This document shows, piece by piece, positions 8,425 through 16,269 of a stretch of 64,000 nucleotides of DNA (its first letter is position 1; each line of letters starts with the position of its first letter). The notes beneath the pieces were generated by a model. It was not told the DNA's origin and searched no databases. It worked only from the letters and a program-made list of their open reading frames with translations. Origin of the DNA: Aureimonas frigidaquae. Its GTDB lineage: Bacteria; Pseudomonadota; Alphaproteobacteria; Rhizobiales; Rhizobiaceae. The stretch covers positions 620,001-684,000 of the forward strand of contig NZ_BBWR01000002.1 of assembly GCF_001463905.1 (NCBI RefSeq), read 5' to 3'. Position numbers and translations under genes: made by a program.

Positions 8425-9248
8425 GCCGCCACCCGTCGCTTGGCAAGGGCGTCATACTCCATCAGTTCGGCCACAAGCTCTTCGAACCGGTCGAGGGGGA
8501 CCATGTTCGGCCCGTCGGAGGGCGCGCGATCGGGATCCTCATGGGTTTCGATGAAGACGCCGGCGACCCCCACCGCGACAGCGGCGCGCGCCAGGACGGG
8601 AACGAACTCCCGCTGCCCGCCGCTGCTGCTTCCCTGCCCGCCCGGCTGCTGGACCGAATGCGTTGCATCGAAAATCACAGGCGCGCCGAACGCAGCCATC
8701 ACGGGAAGGCCGCGGAAATCGGATACCAGCGTGTTGTAGCCGAAGGACGTGCCGCGCTCGGTGACCATGGCCTTCGCATTACCGGCGGAGGTGACCTTCT
8801 CCAGGACATTGCGCATGTCCCAGGGGGCCAGGAACTGACCCTTCTTGATGTTGACGGCCTTGCCCGTTCGGGCCGCGGCGAGCAGAAGGTCGGTCTGACG
8901 GCAAAGAAAGGCCGGAATCTGCAGGACATCACAGACTTCACCCGCCGCCCGGCACTGATCTTCCGTGTGGACGTCTGTCAGGGTCGGCAGGCCGAACCGT
9001 TCCTTGATCTCGGCAAAGACCGGCAATGCGGCGCCCAGGCCCATGCCACGCTGGGCCGACAGGCTCGTCCGGTTCGCCTTGTCGAAGGAGGCTTTGAAGA
9101 CGAGGCCGATACCCAGGCGCTGGCTGATTTCGTGCAACGCAGCGGCCATGTCGAGGGCGTGTTGCCGGCTTTCCATCTGGCAGGGGCCGGCGATCAGGGC
9201 CAGCGGCAATGCCGCGCCGAAGGTCACGTTACCGATTTCAACCGTCAT
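8421..9248 (-). CDS. kdsA: Kdo-8-phosphate synthase
   Basis: Condenses arabinose 5-phosphate with PEP to Kdo 8-phosphate. The frame is open further upstream, but the ATG at 9248 gives the usual 275-residue enzyme beginning MTVEIGNV and has an AAGGA site before it; the extra 48 codons look non-coding. Conserved stretches include AGPCQMES, FKASFDKANRTS, TDVHTEDQC, NIKKGQFLAPWDM, ERGTSFGYN and DATHSVQQPGG. It is first in the kdsA-kdsB-kpsF unit. No kdsC phosphatase is present in the cluster, so Kdo-8-P dephosphorylation must be encoded elsewhere. Confidence 0.93.
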   Translation of the reverse strand: MTVEIGNVTFGAALPLALIAGPCQMESRQHALDMAAALHEISQRLGIGLVFKASFDKANRTSLSAQRGMGLGAALPVFAEIKERFGLPTLTDVHTEDQCRAAGEVCDVLQIPAFLCRQTDLLLAAARTGKAVNIKKGQFLAPWDMRNVLEKVTSAGNAKAMVTERGTSFGYNTLVSDFRGLPVMAAFGAPVIFDATHSVQQPGGQGSSSGGQREFVPVLARAAVAVGVAGVFIETHEDPDRAPSDGPNMVPLDRFEELVAELMEYDALAKRRVAA

Positions 9249-9494
9249 GGCAGGGTCGTCCTTTTGGTGCCGGCGGCCGAACGGTGTTCGGTACGGTCGC
9301 GGCGGGCAGTGTTCGAAAGGGTTTTGGACATGGGCGCGGGCGCGGCCGCTTCGGGCCATGCAGGGCCGCGACGGGCTTGTGCGTAAAGGCATGCACCGAT
9401 GGATGTGCGGCCGCCTGCCGCAACGGTGCAGCGGACGCCGGAGACCGGGCGGCCATCGCGGCGGCCCGTTGGATCCTGTGCAGGCAATCCTGTC

Positions 9495-9782
9495 TCAACG
9501 GCGTTTGATAAAGGCAGCAAGGGCGAAGACCAGAAGTATGGCGAGCGCCGGCAATCCGGCATCGAGGGTGCTTTTCAAGGTCCAGGCGGCGGGGTCGAGG
9601 CCGCCCCAGACAGGCATGTTGGCGCGTTTGCCGTGGCCGAAGAGCTGGATCCAGCGATACTCGGCCTGGGCGATCTCGCGGCCCAGGAAGAAGGCCGCCG
9701 CCAGAAGACCGCCGACCAGCCACCGCCCCGTGAGGATCCCCGTCACGCATTGCAACAGAACGGCAAAGACGGCGTGGGTCAT
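9495..9782 (-). CDS. Small membrane protein of unknown function (95 aa)
   Basis: The product has two to three hydrophobic segments: residues about 3-31 (including GRWLVGGLLAAAFFLG) and a C-terminal helix ending LAILLVFALAAFIKRR. Between them is a conserved-looking soluble stretch with GREIAQAEYRWI. I recall similar short proteins annotated as hypothetical in alphaproteobacteria, but I assign no function. It follows the porin gene on the same strand with a strong hairpin between them. The roughly 245 bases between it and kdsA contain nothing I can identify. The start is the first ATG; no strong ribosome-binding site was seen. Confidence 0.55.
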   Translation of the reverse strand: MTHAVFAVLLQCVTGILTGRWLVGGLLAAAFFLGREIAQAEYRWIQLFGHGKRANMPVWGGLDPAAWTLKSTLDAGLPALAILLVFALAAFIKRR

Positions 9783-9792
9783 GGCGCAGGGC

Positions 9793-9824
9793 GATGGCGG
9801 GCGGCATCGCTGCCGCCCGCCATC
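9793..9824. terminator. 13-bp perfect stem-loop downstream of porin
   Basis: Inverted repeat GATGGCGGGCGGC / GCCGCCCGCCATC with a 6-base loop, 10 bases after the porin stop codon on the minus strand. There is no T-run, so it is either a weak terminator or an mRNA-stabilising hairpin at the 3' end of a highly expressed porin message. Confidence 0.6.
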
Positions 9825-9833
9825 GGTTCGGAC

Positions 9834-10532
9834 TTAGAACTTGTAGGCGACGCCGGCCTTCAGGGCATGCGTCTGGCTGTCGAAGTTGTAGGTCGCAGCG
9901 CCGGTGTTGATGTCCTCATCGCCGTAATCGGCGTAACGGTACTCGCCGCGGATCAGGATCTGGTCGGTCACCGCATGCTCGAGGCCCGCACCGAGCGTGT
10001 AGCCAACGCGCGTGGAATCGTTGGAGAAGGCGCCCGTCGGATCGACCACCGTGTATTCCTTGTCGGCAATCGACACACCGGCCGTCGCGAAGACGAGCGT
10101 GCGGTCGATCGTGTAGCCCAGACGCGCGCGCAGCGAGCCCTGGAAGCCGGAGTCGACGCCCGTCTCGGCAAAGCCGCGGAAGGTGCTGCGCGTGGACGAC
10201 GTGTCCGCATACTCGATGTCGGCTTCGACGCCCAGGAGGACGCTGTCGATCGTGTGGTTGTAACCGGCGAAGAAGCCGCCCACGAAGCCTTCCGAACCCG
10301 TCAGGTAACGCTCGGAGAAGCTGTCGCCGAAGGCGTCGTAAGCGGTGGCCTTGGTGCCGTAGTCGAAGACGTAGCCGGCCGTCGCGCCGACATAGGCGCC
10401 GTTCCAGTCATAGGCCATCGCCGTGAACGGCGCGGCAACGGGCGGGTCGTAGGCGACGATCGCGTCGGCTGCATGGGCCGCCGTTCCGGCGATGGACAGC
10501 GACACGGCGCCGGCAATGATGGAAAGCTTCAT
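9834..10532 (-). CDS. Outer-membrane beta-barrel porin, Omp25/Omp31 family
   Basis: The start at 10532 gives a classic signal peptide (MKLSIIAGAVSLSIAGTAAHA, cleavage before ADAI), whereas the longer upstream extension does not. The mature part begins with WNGAYVGATAGYVFDYG, typical of the first strand of Omp25/31-type eight-stranded barrels of Rhizobiales. It shows alternating strand patterns and ends in the aromatic residue Phe (AGVAYKF) recognised by the BAM machinery. Total 232 aa. It lies downstream of kpsD on the same strand with about 130 bases between, so it probably has its own promoter. A structural porin role is inferred; such proteins are abundant surface antigens. Confidence 0.88.
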   Translation of the reverse strand: MKLSIIAGAVSLSIAGTAAHAADAIVAYDPPVAAPFTAMAYDWNGAYVGATAGYVFDYGTKATAYDAFGDSFSERYLTGSEGFVGGFFAGYNHTIDSVLLGVEADIEYADTSSTRSTFRGFAETGVDSGFQGSLRARLGYTIDRTLVFATAGVSIADKEYTVVDPTGAFSNDSTRVGYTLGAGLEHAVTDQILIRGEYRYADYGDEDINTGAATYNFDSQTHALKAGVAYKF

Positions 10533-10620
10533 GGGAGTCTCACTTTGGTTGCGATGTAGATGATGCGATGCACATATATTTACCAGTTTAATCGGCAATT
10601 AACATCCTGGATTGTGACCC

Positions 10621-10634
10621 TTGCGTTCACGCAA
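10621..10634. promoter_or_regulatory. 14-bp palindrome between kpsD and porin
   Basis: TTGCGTTCACGCAA is a perfect 6-2-6 inverted repeat in an otherwise AT-rich gap, downstream of kpsD and about 90 bases upstream of the porin start. It could be an operator for the porin gene or part of a kpsD terminator, since in the minus direction it is followed by GGG rather than T-rich sequence. I prefer an operator. Confidence 0.35.
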
Positions 10635-10661
10635 AAATGTTTGCCGGTAAACTAAATACGG

Positions 10662-11873
10662 TCAGAGCGCCGCGACGGATCCACCGACCGCGATGGGCCG
10701 GGTGATGAGGTTCAGGAACTTGATGAAGTCGGAAGAAGGGTGCCGCGCCAGGAAGATGACGTCCTTGTTCCGCACGGGGAAGTTCTGCCCGATGATGAAG
10801 CTTTGGGGCTGCTCCAGATCCAGCCGGTAGACCATCGGGTAGTTGCCGGTCCGGTCCACCTTCATGCCCTGCGCCACGAGCTCGTTGAAGCGGTCGATGC
10901 CGATCACCTCCACCAGGAGTTCACGTGGCTCGTAGCGGAAGACGAAGTAGCCCCGCGCATCGGCATATTCCGCATTGCCACCGCCGGCGAGCGCCGCTGC
11001 CTCGATCAGGCTGAGGCTTCCCGTCTCGAAGGGGATGCGCCCTGCCCGCCCCGTCGAGCCGAGCGCGGTGAAGGTCTGCGGATCGTGGCTGACGAAGATC
11101 TGGTCGTTCGGCTTGAGGTAGATATTCTCGGTCGGGTTCTCGATGATCGTCTGAAGGCTGATTTCCGCCACGCGCCCGGCGCGCGACAGCGACACCGTCG
11201 TATCGAAGGGCGCTTCCGAAGGGCCACCCGCCAGGGCCACCGCTTCCAGGATCTGCGCGCCGTCCAGCGGCAGCGGTACGACCGAGGGGCTGTTCACCTT
11301 ACCGTTGATGGATACGGAGCGGGACCCGTTCTCCACCAGGGACAGGAGCACATCCGGCTCCACCGCCTTGCCTTCGAGCGCCTGAGTGATCGAGGCACGC
11401 ACCGTTTCCTGCGTGCGCCCTGCAAAGCGGACCTGCCCGACATAGGGAATGCTGGCGCGGCCGTCCGGCTGCACGACGATCTCGAAGGAGGTGGAACGTG
11501 ACTGGCTGGACGAGAAGAGCCCGTCCGGGCCCGCCTCGAAGATGGTGATCTGCAAGCGGTCGCCGACGCCGATGACCGGCGTGCCGGCACTGCCCCCAAA
11601 GCCGAACGTATGGGCCAGACGCTGCGGGCGGTAGGCGCTGACGATGTTGGCGACCTCGCTGTCGACCTCCACCACGTCGAAGACGAGCGGACGCGCCACA
11701 CCGTAGCGCGCCGCCTTGCCCGGTGCCGCGGCATCGAACACCGCCGCCGCCTTCGGTCCGTCCGACGGCACGAGCGTGCAGCCGCTCATGAAGCACAGCG
11801 CCAGCGCAGCGGCGGACAGAGCGCCCCGGCGTGAGCGCCCGGTCGTCAGGCGGGTGGTGTTGAGGGTCGACAT
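10662..11873 (-). CDS. kpsD: Capsule polysaccharide export lipoprotein (KpsD/Wza/CtrA type)
   Basis: Outer-membrane polysaccharide export channel. The ATG at 11873 is preferred over a TTG three codons upstream. A lipoprotein signal peptide ends in a lipobox (LCFMSGC, Cys at about residue 32). The body has the polysaccharide export domain (GVGDRLQITIFEAGPDGLF, then VVQPDGRASIPYVGQVRFAGRT) followed by SLBB repeats (SINGKVNSP..., then a second). The C-terminus is hydrophobic (FLNLITRPIAVGGSVAAL), matching the terminal helix of Wza-like channels. Length is 403 aa, closer to CtrA/BexD than to the 558-residue E. coli KpsD. It diverges from the kpsSEMT operon across a 320-base control region. Confidence 0.87.
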   Translation of the reverse strand: MSTLNTTRLTTGRSRRGALSAAALALCFMSGCTLVPSDGPKAAAVFDAAAPGKAARYGVARPLVFDVVEVDSEVANIVSAYRPQRLAHTFGFGGSAGTPVIGVGDRLQITIFEAGPDGLFSSSQSRSTSFEIVVQPDGRASIPYVGQVRFAGRTQETVRASITQALEGKAVEPDVLLSLVENGSRSVSINGKVNSPSVVPLPLDGAQILEAVALAGGPSEAPFDTTVSLSRAGRVAEISLQTIIENPTENIYLKPNDQIFVSHDPQTFTALGSTGRAGRIPFETGSLSLIEAAALAGGGNAEYADARGYFVFRYEPRELLVEVIGIDRFNELVAQGMKVDRTGNYPMVYRLDLEQPQSFIIGQNFPVRNKDVIFLARHPSSDFIKFLNLITRPIAVGGSVAAL

Positions 11874-12195
11874 GATCGGCAAGCTGTCTCGCAGAAAGGT
11901 GGACCGTCCCGGGGCAGGGACGAATCATATTGGATTGTCATACACACAACCACTGATCACCTTCCAGTTTGTTAAGTTCATCATTGCAACCAGTCAAAAC
12001 CGGATCCTAGCGTCTGCAACCCTTATAAACATGGGTTTAGAGTCAATGCACCCTGCGGTCGCAGCCACGAAGTTGCAGATGATATTGGTCCCTTTGCAAC
12101 CTCAAGTTGCCCAAATGTAACAGCTTTTGCGCGCGCAACGGTTTACGCAGAAGTTGGTTCAGCCAGTCTTCGTTCATCCAGCCAAAGGGGTCGCC
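11874..12195. promoter_or_regulatory. Divergent control region kpsD / kpsSEMT with repeated TGCAAC
   Basis: AT-richer than the flanking genes and lying between two divergent capsule operons. TGCAAC occurs on the plus strand at 11985, 12015 and 12095 and on the minus strand at 12072-12077. The last plus-strand copy forms an inverted repeat GCAAC-N5-GTTGC at 12096-12110. The regular recurrence suggests a binding site for a regulator of capsule expression. Promoter boxes could not be fixed with confidence. Confidence 0.45.
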
Positions 12196-13536
12196 ATGCT
12201 TGTGGAGCGTGTTCGTGTCGGCGCGATGCCGATGCCGACGACGGTTTCGGCCGAACAAGCGCCCGCCCTGCATGGCAAAAACCGCATCCTCCTGCTTCAG
12301 GGGCCCGTCGGCGGCTTTTTCAGCCGGCTCGAAGGCGAGCTCGAGCTTGCCGGCTGGTCAGTGACGCGCGCCGTCTTCAACCAGGGTGACCAGGCCGATG
12401 CCGGCTCGCGCCGCACCGTCGCCTATCGCGGGAGCCTGGCGGCATTCGACCAGTGGCTGCGGCATCTTCTCCTCACACAGAACTATGCCGCCATCATCCT
12501 GTTCGGCGCGGAGCGGCCGCTCCATGCGGCTGCGCGGCGCCTGGCCAAGGGTTGGGGCGTTCCCGTCCTGTGCCTTGAGGAAGGCTATATCCGCAGCGGC
12601 TACATCACGGCCGAGTTCGGCGGCAACAACTGGCAGTCACCGGTTGCCGGCCATCTGCCGAGCGCCGCGGAACTCGACGCTGCGCTGCGCGCGCTGGGGC
12701 CGCAAAAGGGCTACAACTCCTTTCCGGCCATGTGCCTTTCGGCCGCGCGCTACTTCGTGCGCCGGCGCCTCGGCGCATCGCGCCATGTTAAGGGCTGCTT
12801 CCACAAGAGCCGGCCGCTCATGGCCGAATGCTTCTATTGGGCGCGCAATTTCTGGCGTTACAAGACGGGCCAGGGACGCAACTTCCGCTCGGTGGAAAAG
12901 CTTCTGGAGCATCATGACGGCCGGTTCTTCATCGTGCCGCTCCAGGTGCGGGACGATAGCCAGCTTGGCGCGGCCGCAGCCGGCTGGAACAGCCAATCGC
13001 TGATCGACACGGCGCTGCGCTCCTACGCGCAGCATGCGCGCGCCGACCAGCAGATCGTCTTCAAGATCCACCCGCTGGAGCGCGGTCACAGCAACCAGCG
13101 GCGTGCCATCCTGCGGCTTGCGGCGGAACTGTCCATTGCCGATCGCGTCCATGTGCTCGACAGCGGTTCGCTCGGGCTTCTGGTGCGCCATTGCGCGGGC
13201 ATGATCACCATCAACAGCACGTCAGGCTTTTCCGCGCTGGCGCACAACCGCCCGCTCCTCGTGCTGGGCCATGCGCTCTACCGGCACCGCGACCTTGCCG
13301 CCTGCTACACCCAGCCGGAGGATATGCACGCCTTCTGGCAGCAGCCGCCCGCCCGCGCCGCACGCCTTGCCAACGGCTATATCGCCTGGATCAAGCAGCA
13401 CTGCCTCCTGCCGGGGGATTTCTACGTCCCCGCCGGGCAGGCCACGGCCTGCGAAAGCATCGTGACCCTTCTGGCCGAGACGATCCCCGTCGCGCAGGCG
13501 CAGACAAGCGACGGCCGGGCCCTGACCGCTGCATGA
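12196..13536 (+). CDS. kpsS: Capsule lipid-anchor beta-Kdo transferase KpsS
   Basis: In group 2 capsules KpsS adds the first beta-Kdo to lyso-phosphatidylglycerol, starting the poly-Kdo linker. The start at 12196 is chosen because AAAGGGG lies 7 bases upstream and the further upstream codons do not match the family. Landmarks are RILLLQGPVGGFF at about 30-42, the EEGY motif at 128-131, KIHPLERG (His about 292) and INSTSGFSALAHNRP, the conserved acceptor and donor motifs of this family. Length 446 aa versus about 390 in E. coli. It is the first gene of kpsS-kpsE-kpsM-kpsT and its stop overlaps the kpsE start by 4 bases. Confidence 0.92.
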   Translation: MLVERVRVGAMPMPTTVSAEQAPALHGKNRILLLQGPVGGFFSRLEGELELAGWSVTRAVFNQGDQADAGSRRTVAYRGSLAAFDQWLRHLLLTQNYAAIILFGAERPLHAAARRLAKGWGVPVLCLEEGYIRSGYITAEFGGNNWQSPVAGHLPSAAELDAALRALGPQKGYNSFPAMCLSAARYFVRRRLGASRHVKGCFHKSRPLMAECFYWARNFWRYKTGQGRNFRSVEKLLEHHDGRFFIVPLQVRDDSQLGAAAAGWNSQSLIDTALRSYAQHARADQQIVFKIHPLERGHSNQRRAILRLAAELSIADRVHVLDSGSLGLLVRHCAGMITINSTSGFSALAHNRPLLVLGHALYRHRDLAACYTQPEDMHAFWQQPPARAARLANGYIAWIKQHCLLPGDFYVPAGQATACESIVTLLAETIPVAQAQTSDGRALTAA

Positions 13537-14792
13537 CACAGATGCCCGCAGACCATATGCCCATCCAGAGCCACAGCACGATCGACGCCACCCCCGCGGA
13601 CAGGCGCGTGGCACCGCCACGACATAGGGGGCCACGGGCCCGCGCAGCCAGCGCCGTGCGGTGGCTGGCGCGGCATATGGGCGTTGTCCTGTTCGGGCTT
13701 CTCTTCGTCATACCCGTCACGCTCGTCACCACCTATTACTGGTTCGTCGCGAGCGATCAGTACCGTGTCGAAACGCAGTTCGCCGTGCGCGGCCTCGTCA
13801 CCTCGCCGCTCTCGACGCTCGGCCTTGCGGCCCTGCCCGGCGCCAGCACCCAGGCGGGTGACTCCTACATCGTGGCCGACTATATCCGCTCGCCGCAGCT
13901 CATCATCGATCTGCGCGACCAGCTCGATATCGACCTGCGCCAATACTTCTCGCGCAGCGAGATCGACGTGATGCAGCGGATAGATCCGGACGCCCCCCTG
14001 GAAGAGTTCGTCAAATACTGGCGGTGGCGGGTCGATGTCGGCTACAATTCCACGACCGGCAACACGACCTTCGCCGTCTATGCCTTCAATCCGCAGGATG
14101 CGAACGCGATCGCCCAATCGGTGCTTCTCGTCTCCGAGCAGCTTGTCAACAACCTGTCTTCGCAGTCCCGGCGCCAGCTCATCGAAACGGCCCAGTCGGA
14201 AGTGGCCCGCACGGAAGAGCGGCTGCGACAGGCACGGTCCCAGCTGCAGGATTTCCGCAACCGCGAGCAGTCCTTCGACCCCACCCAGTCGGCAGCGGTG
14301 GAAATCGGCATCGTCAGCGAGCTCGAACAGCAGCTCGCCGATCTGCGCACCCGCCAGCGGGCGCTGACCGGCACCATCAACACCGACAGCCCCACCGCCC
14401 GCGTGATCGAGCGCAGCATCGAAGCCCTGACCAAGCAGATCGCCGAACAGCGCTCGCGCCTCGGCAGTGGTGGCGAAACCGGGGGCGCGGGCGGCGCCAC
14501 CACTGCGGACGGGCGCAATCTTTCGGTGCTCCTGGACGAGTTCGTCGGCCTGAACCTCGAGCAGGAATTTGCGACCACGGCCTATACGGGTGCGCTGGCC
14601 GCGCTCGAAACGGCCCTGACCGACGCGCGCAAGCAGCAGCGCTACTTTGCGACCTACGCCTCGCCCCGCGTGCCGGAAAGCGCCACCTATCCGCACCGCA
14701 TCCTGTTCCCGCTCGTCGCCGCTTTCTGGTGCCTCTGCGTCTGGGGCATCGTCGCCTTCCTCCTGCGCTCCGTCCGGGACCACGTGATCTGA
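13533..14792 (+). CDS. kpsE: Capsule export inner-membrane periplasmic adaptor KpsE (PCP family)
   Basis: Spans the periplasm and links KpsMT to the KpsD channel. The ATG at 13533 overlaps the kpsS stop (ATGA), giving 419 aa. There is one membrane helix near residues 48-70 (GVVLFGLLFVIPVTLVTTYYW) and another near the C-terminus (ILFPLVAAFWCLCVWGIVAFLL), with a long periplasmic region between them that includes a coiled-coil-rich stretch of heptad-like Q/R/E residues (roughly 200-300). YYWFVASDQYRVETQFAVRG is the conserved start of the periplasmic domain. The N-terminal 45 residues are basic and proline-rich, so probably disordered in the cytosol. CtrB and BexC are the homologues in group 3-like systems. 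Confidence 0.92.
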   Translation: MTQMPADHMPIQSHSTIDATPADRRVAPPRHRGPRARAASAVRWLARHMGVVLFGLLFVIPVTLVTTYYWFVASDQYRVETQFAVRGLVTSPLSTLGLAALPGASTQAGDSYIVADYIRSPQLIIDLRDQLDIDLRQYFSRSEIDVMQRIDPDAPLEEFVKYWRWRVDVGYNSTTGNTTFAVYAFNPQDANAIAQSVLLVSEQLVNNLSSQSRRQLIETAQSEVARTEERLRQARSQLQDFRNREQSFDPTQSAAVEIGIVSELEQQLADLRTRQRALTGTINTDSPTARVIERSIEALTKQIAEQRSRLGSGGETGGAGGATTADGRNLSVLLDEFVGLNLEQEFATTAYTGALAALETALTDARKQQRYFATYASPRVPESATYPHRILFPLVAAFWCLCVWGIVAFLLRSVRDHVI

Positions 14793-15601
14793 TGGCCGCG
14801 GGCTTGAGCGCGGCGGATGCGGCCCGGCGCTTCCGCCAGGGGCTCGGCACCAAGTGCCGTGTCATCGGCGCCCTGATGCGGCGCGAGACGGTGACCCGCT
14901 TCGGCCGCAACCGGCTCGGCTATCTCTGGGCGCTGATCGAGCCCATCGCCTTCGTCGCGCTCTTCGTGATGATCCGCAACGCGATCCACGCCTCCATCCC
15001 CTTCGGCACCAGCATGCTCCTGTTCCTGGTGACGGGGCTCGTCAGCTTCCGGGTGTGGCGCGCCATTGCGGGGCGGACGACGCCGGCCATTTCCTCCAAC
15101 CGCTCGCTCCTGGCCTATCCGATGGTGCGGCCGCTCGACGGGATCTTCGCCCGTATCGTGCTCGAATCCCTCACGATGATCGTCGTCCTCGTGATCTTCT
15201 ACGGCTTCCTGACGGCGGTGGAGCCGGCGCGCGTGATCGTGCGGCCGGCGGAGTTCACCGCCGCAATCATCGTCACGCTCTATCTCGGCGCCGCCGTCGG
15301 CTGCTTCAACGCGGTCTTCACCGTTCTTTCTCCGACCTGGCAGCGCATCTGGGGCATCCTGTCCTTTCCGCTGCTCATTATGTCAGGCATCTTCTACGTG
15401 CCGGCGCTGCTGCCGCCGAGCGCCCAGGCCATATTGAGCTGGAACCCCATCCTCCACTGTATCGAGTGGTTCCGCATCGCCATCTATATCGATTACCAGA
15501 CGCTCCTCGACCGCCCCTACCCGATCGAGTTCGCAACCGCGACCTTCGCCATCGCCCTCGCAGCGGAGCGGCTGTACCGCAACCGGCTTCTGCAGCCATG
15601 A
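14792..15601 (+). CDS. kpsM: Capsule polysaccharide ABC exporter permease KpsM
   Basis: The ATG shares one base with the kpsE stop (TGATG). The 269-residue protein is an ABC-2 type transporter membrane subunit with six predicted helices. RRETVTRFGRNRLGYLWALIEPI is the conserved amphipathic N-terminal region of capsule and O-antigen exporters, and the C-terminus ERLYRNRLLQ is typical. With KpsT it exports the lipid-linked capsule polymer across the inner membrane. The stop overlaps the kpsT start by 4 bases. Confidence 0.93.
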   Translation: MAAGLSAADAARRFRQGLGTKCRVIGALMRRETVTRFGRNRLGYLWALIEPIAFVALFVMIRNAIHASIPFGTSMLLFLVTGLVSFRVWRAIAGRTTPAISSNRSLLAYPMVRPLDGIFARIVLESLTMIVVLVIFYGFLTAVEPARVIVRPAEFTAAIIVTLYLGAAVGCFNAVFTVLSPTWQRIWGILSFPLLIMSGIFYVPALLPPSAQAILSWNPILHCIEWFRIAIYIDYQTLLDRPYPIEFATATFAIALAAERLYRNRLLQP

Positions 15602-16269
15602 TCACCTTCGAAAACGTCCGCAAGACCTATCCACAGAAGGGTGGCGCCCGGACGGTCATCCTGGAGGACCTGTCCATGGTCTTCCCGCAGGGGCGCAATA
15701 TCGGCATTCTCGGGCGCAACGGGGCCGGCAAGTCCACGCTGATGCGGCTCATCTCGGGCGCCGAGCTGCCCGATCAGGGCCGCATCCGGCGCGAGGGACG
15801 GATTTCCTGGCCGCTCGGCTTTTCCGGGGGGTTCCACGGCTCGCTAACGGGCCGCCAGAATGTCCGCTTCATCTGCGATATCTACGGCGCTGAGTTCCGT
15901 TCGGTCATGGAGTTCGTGGAGGATTTCGCCGAAATCGGCACCTTCATGGACATGCCCTACAAGACCTACTCGTCGGGCATGCGGGCGCGCGTCGCCTTCG
16001 GCGCCTGCATGGCGCTCGATTTCAACTATTACCTGGTGGACGAGGTCATCGCCGTCGGCGATGCGTCGTTCCAGAAAAAGTGCAAGGCCGTCTTTGCGGA
16101 ACGGCGGCAGCGCGCCACGGTGCTGCTCGTCTCGCACAGTGTGAGCCTGCTCAAGGATTTCTGCGATATTGCCGGCGTCCTGCAGGATGGACGCCTGGTC
16201 ATGTATGACGACCTGGATTCCGCTATCAAGGCGCATACGGCGCAGAACATCAAACCCCGCAAGGCCTAG
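15598..16269 (+). CDS. kpsT: Capsule polysaccharide ABC exporter ATPase KpsT
   Basis: ATP-binding subunit of the KpsMT exporter. The start at 15598 overlaps kpsM; 223 aa is the normal KpsT length. Walker A GRNGAGKST is at 39-47, the shortened signature YSSGM at 124-128 is typical of the KpsT/Wzt/TagH branch (no LSGGQ), Walker B YLVDEV is at 145-150, and the H-loop His is at about 180. The C-terminus lacks the carbohydrate-binding domain of Wzt, consistent with KpsT. Its TAG stop overlaps the stop of convergent kpsC by 3-4 bases. Confidence 0.94.
   Translation: MITFENVRKTYPQKGGARTVILEDLSMVFPQGRNIGILGRNGAGKSTLMRLISGAELPDQGRIRREGRISWPLGFSGGFHGSLTGRQNVRFICDIYGAEFRSVMEFVEDFAEIGTFMDMPYKTYSSGMRARVAFGACMALDFNYYLVDEVIAVGDASFQKKCKAVFAERRQRATVLLVSHSVSLLKDFCDIAGVLQDGRLVMYDDLDSAIKAHTAQNIKPRKA

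Noticed and set aside
8421-9392. Longer start for kdsA at 9392
   Set aside because: The extra 48 residues are Arg/Pro-rich with no match to KdsA, while the ATG at 9248 has an AAGGA site and gives the standard length.
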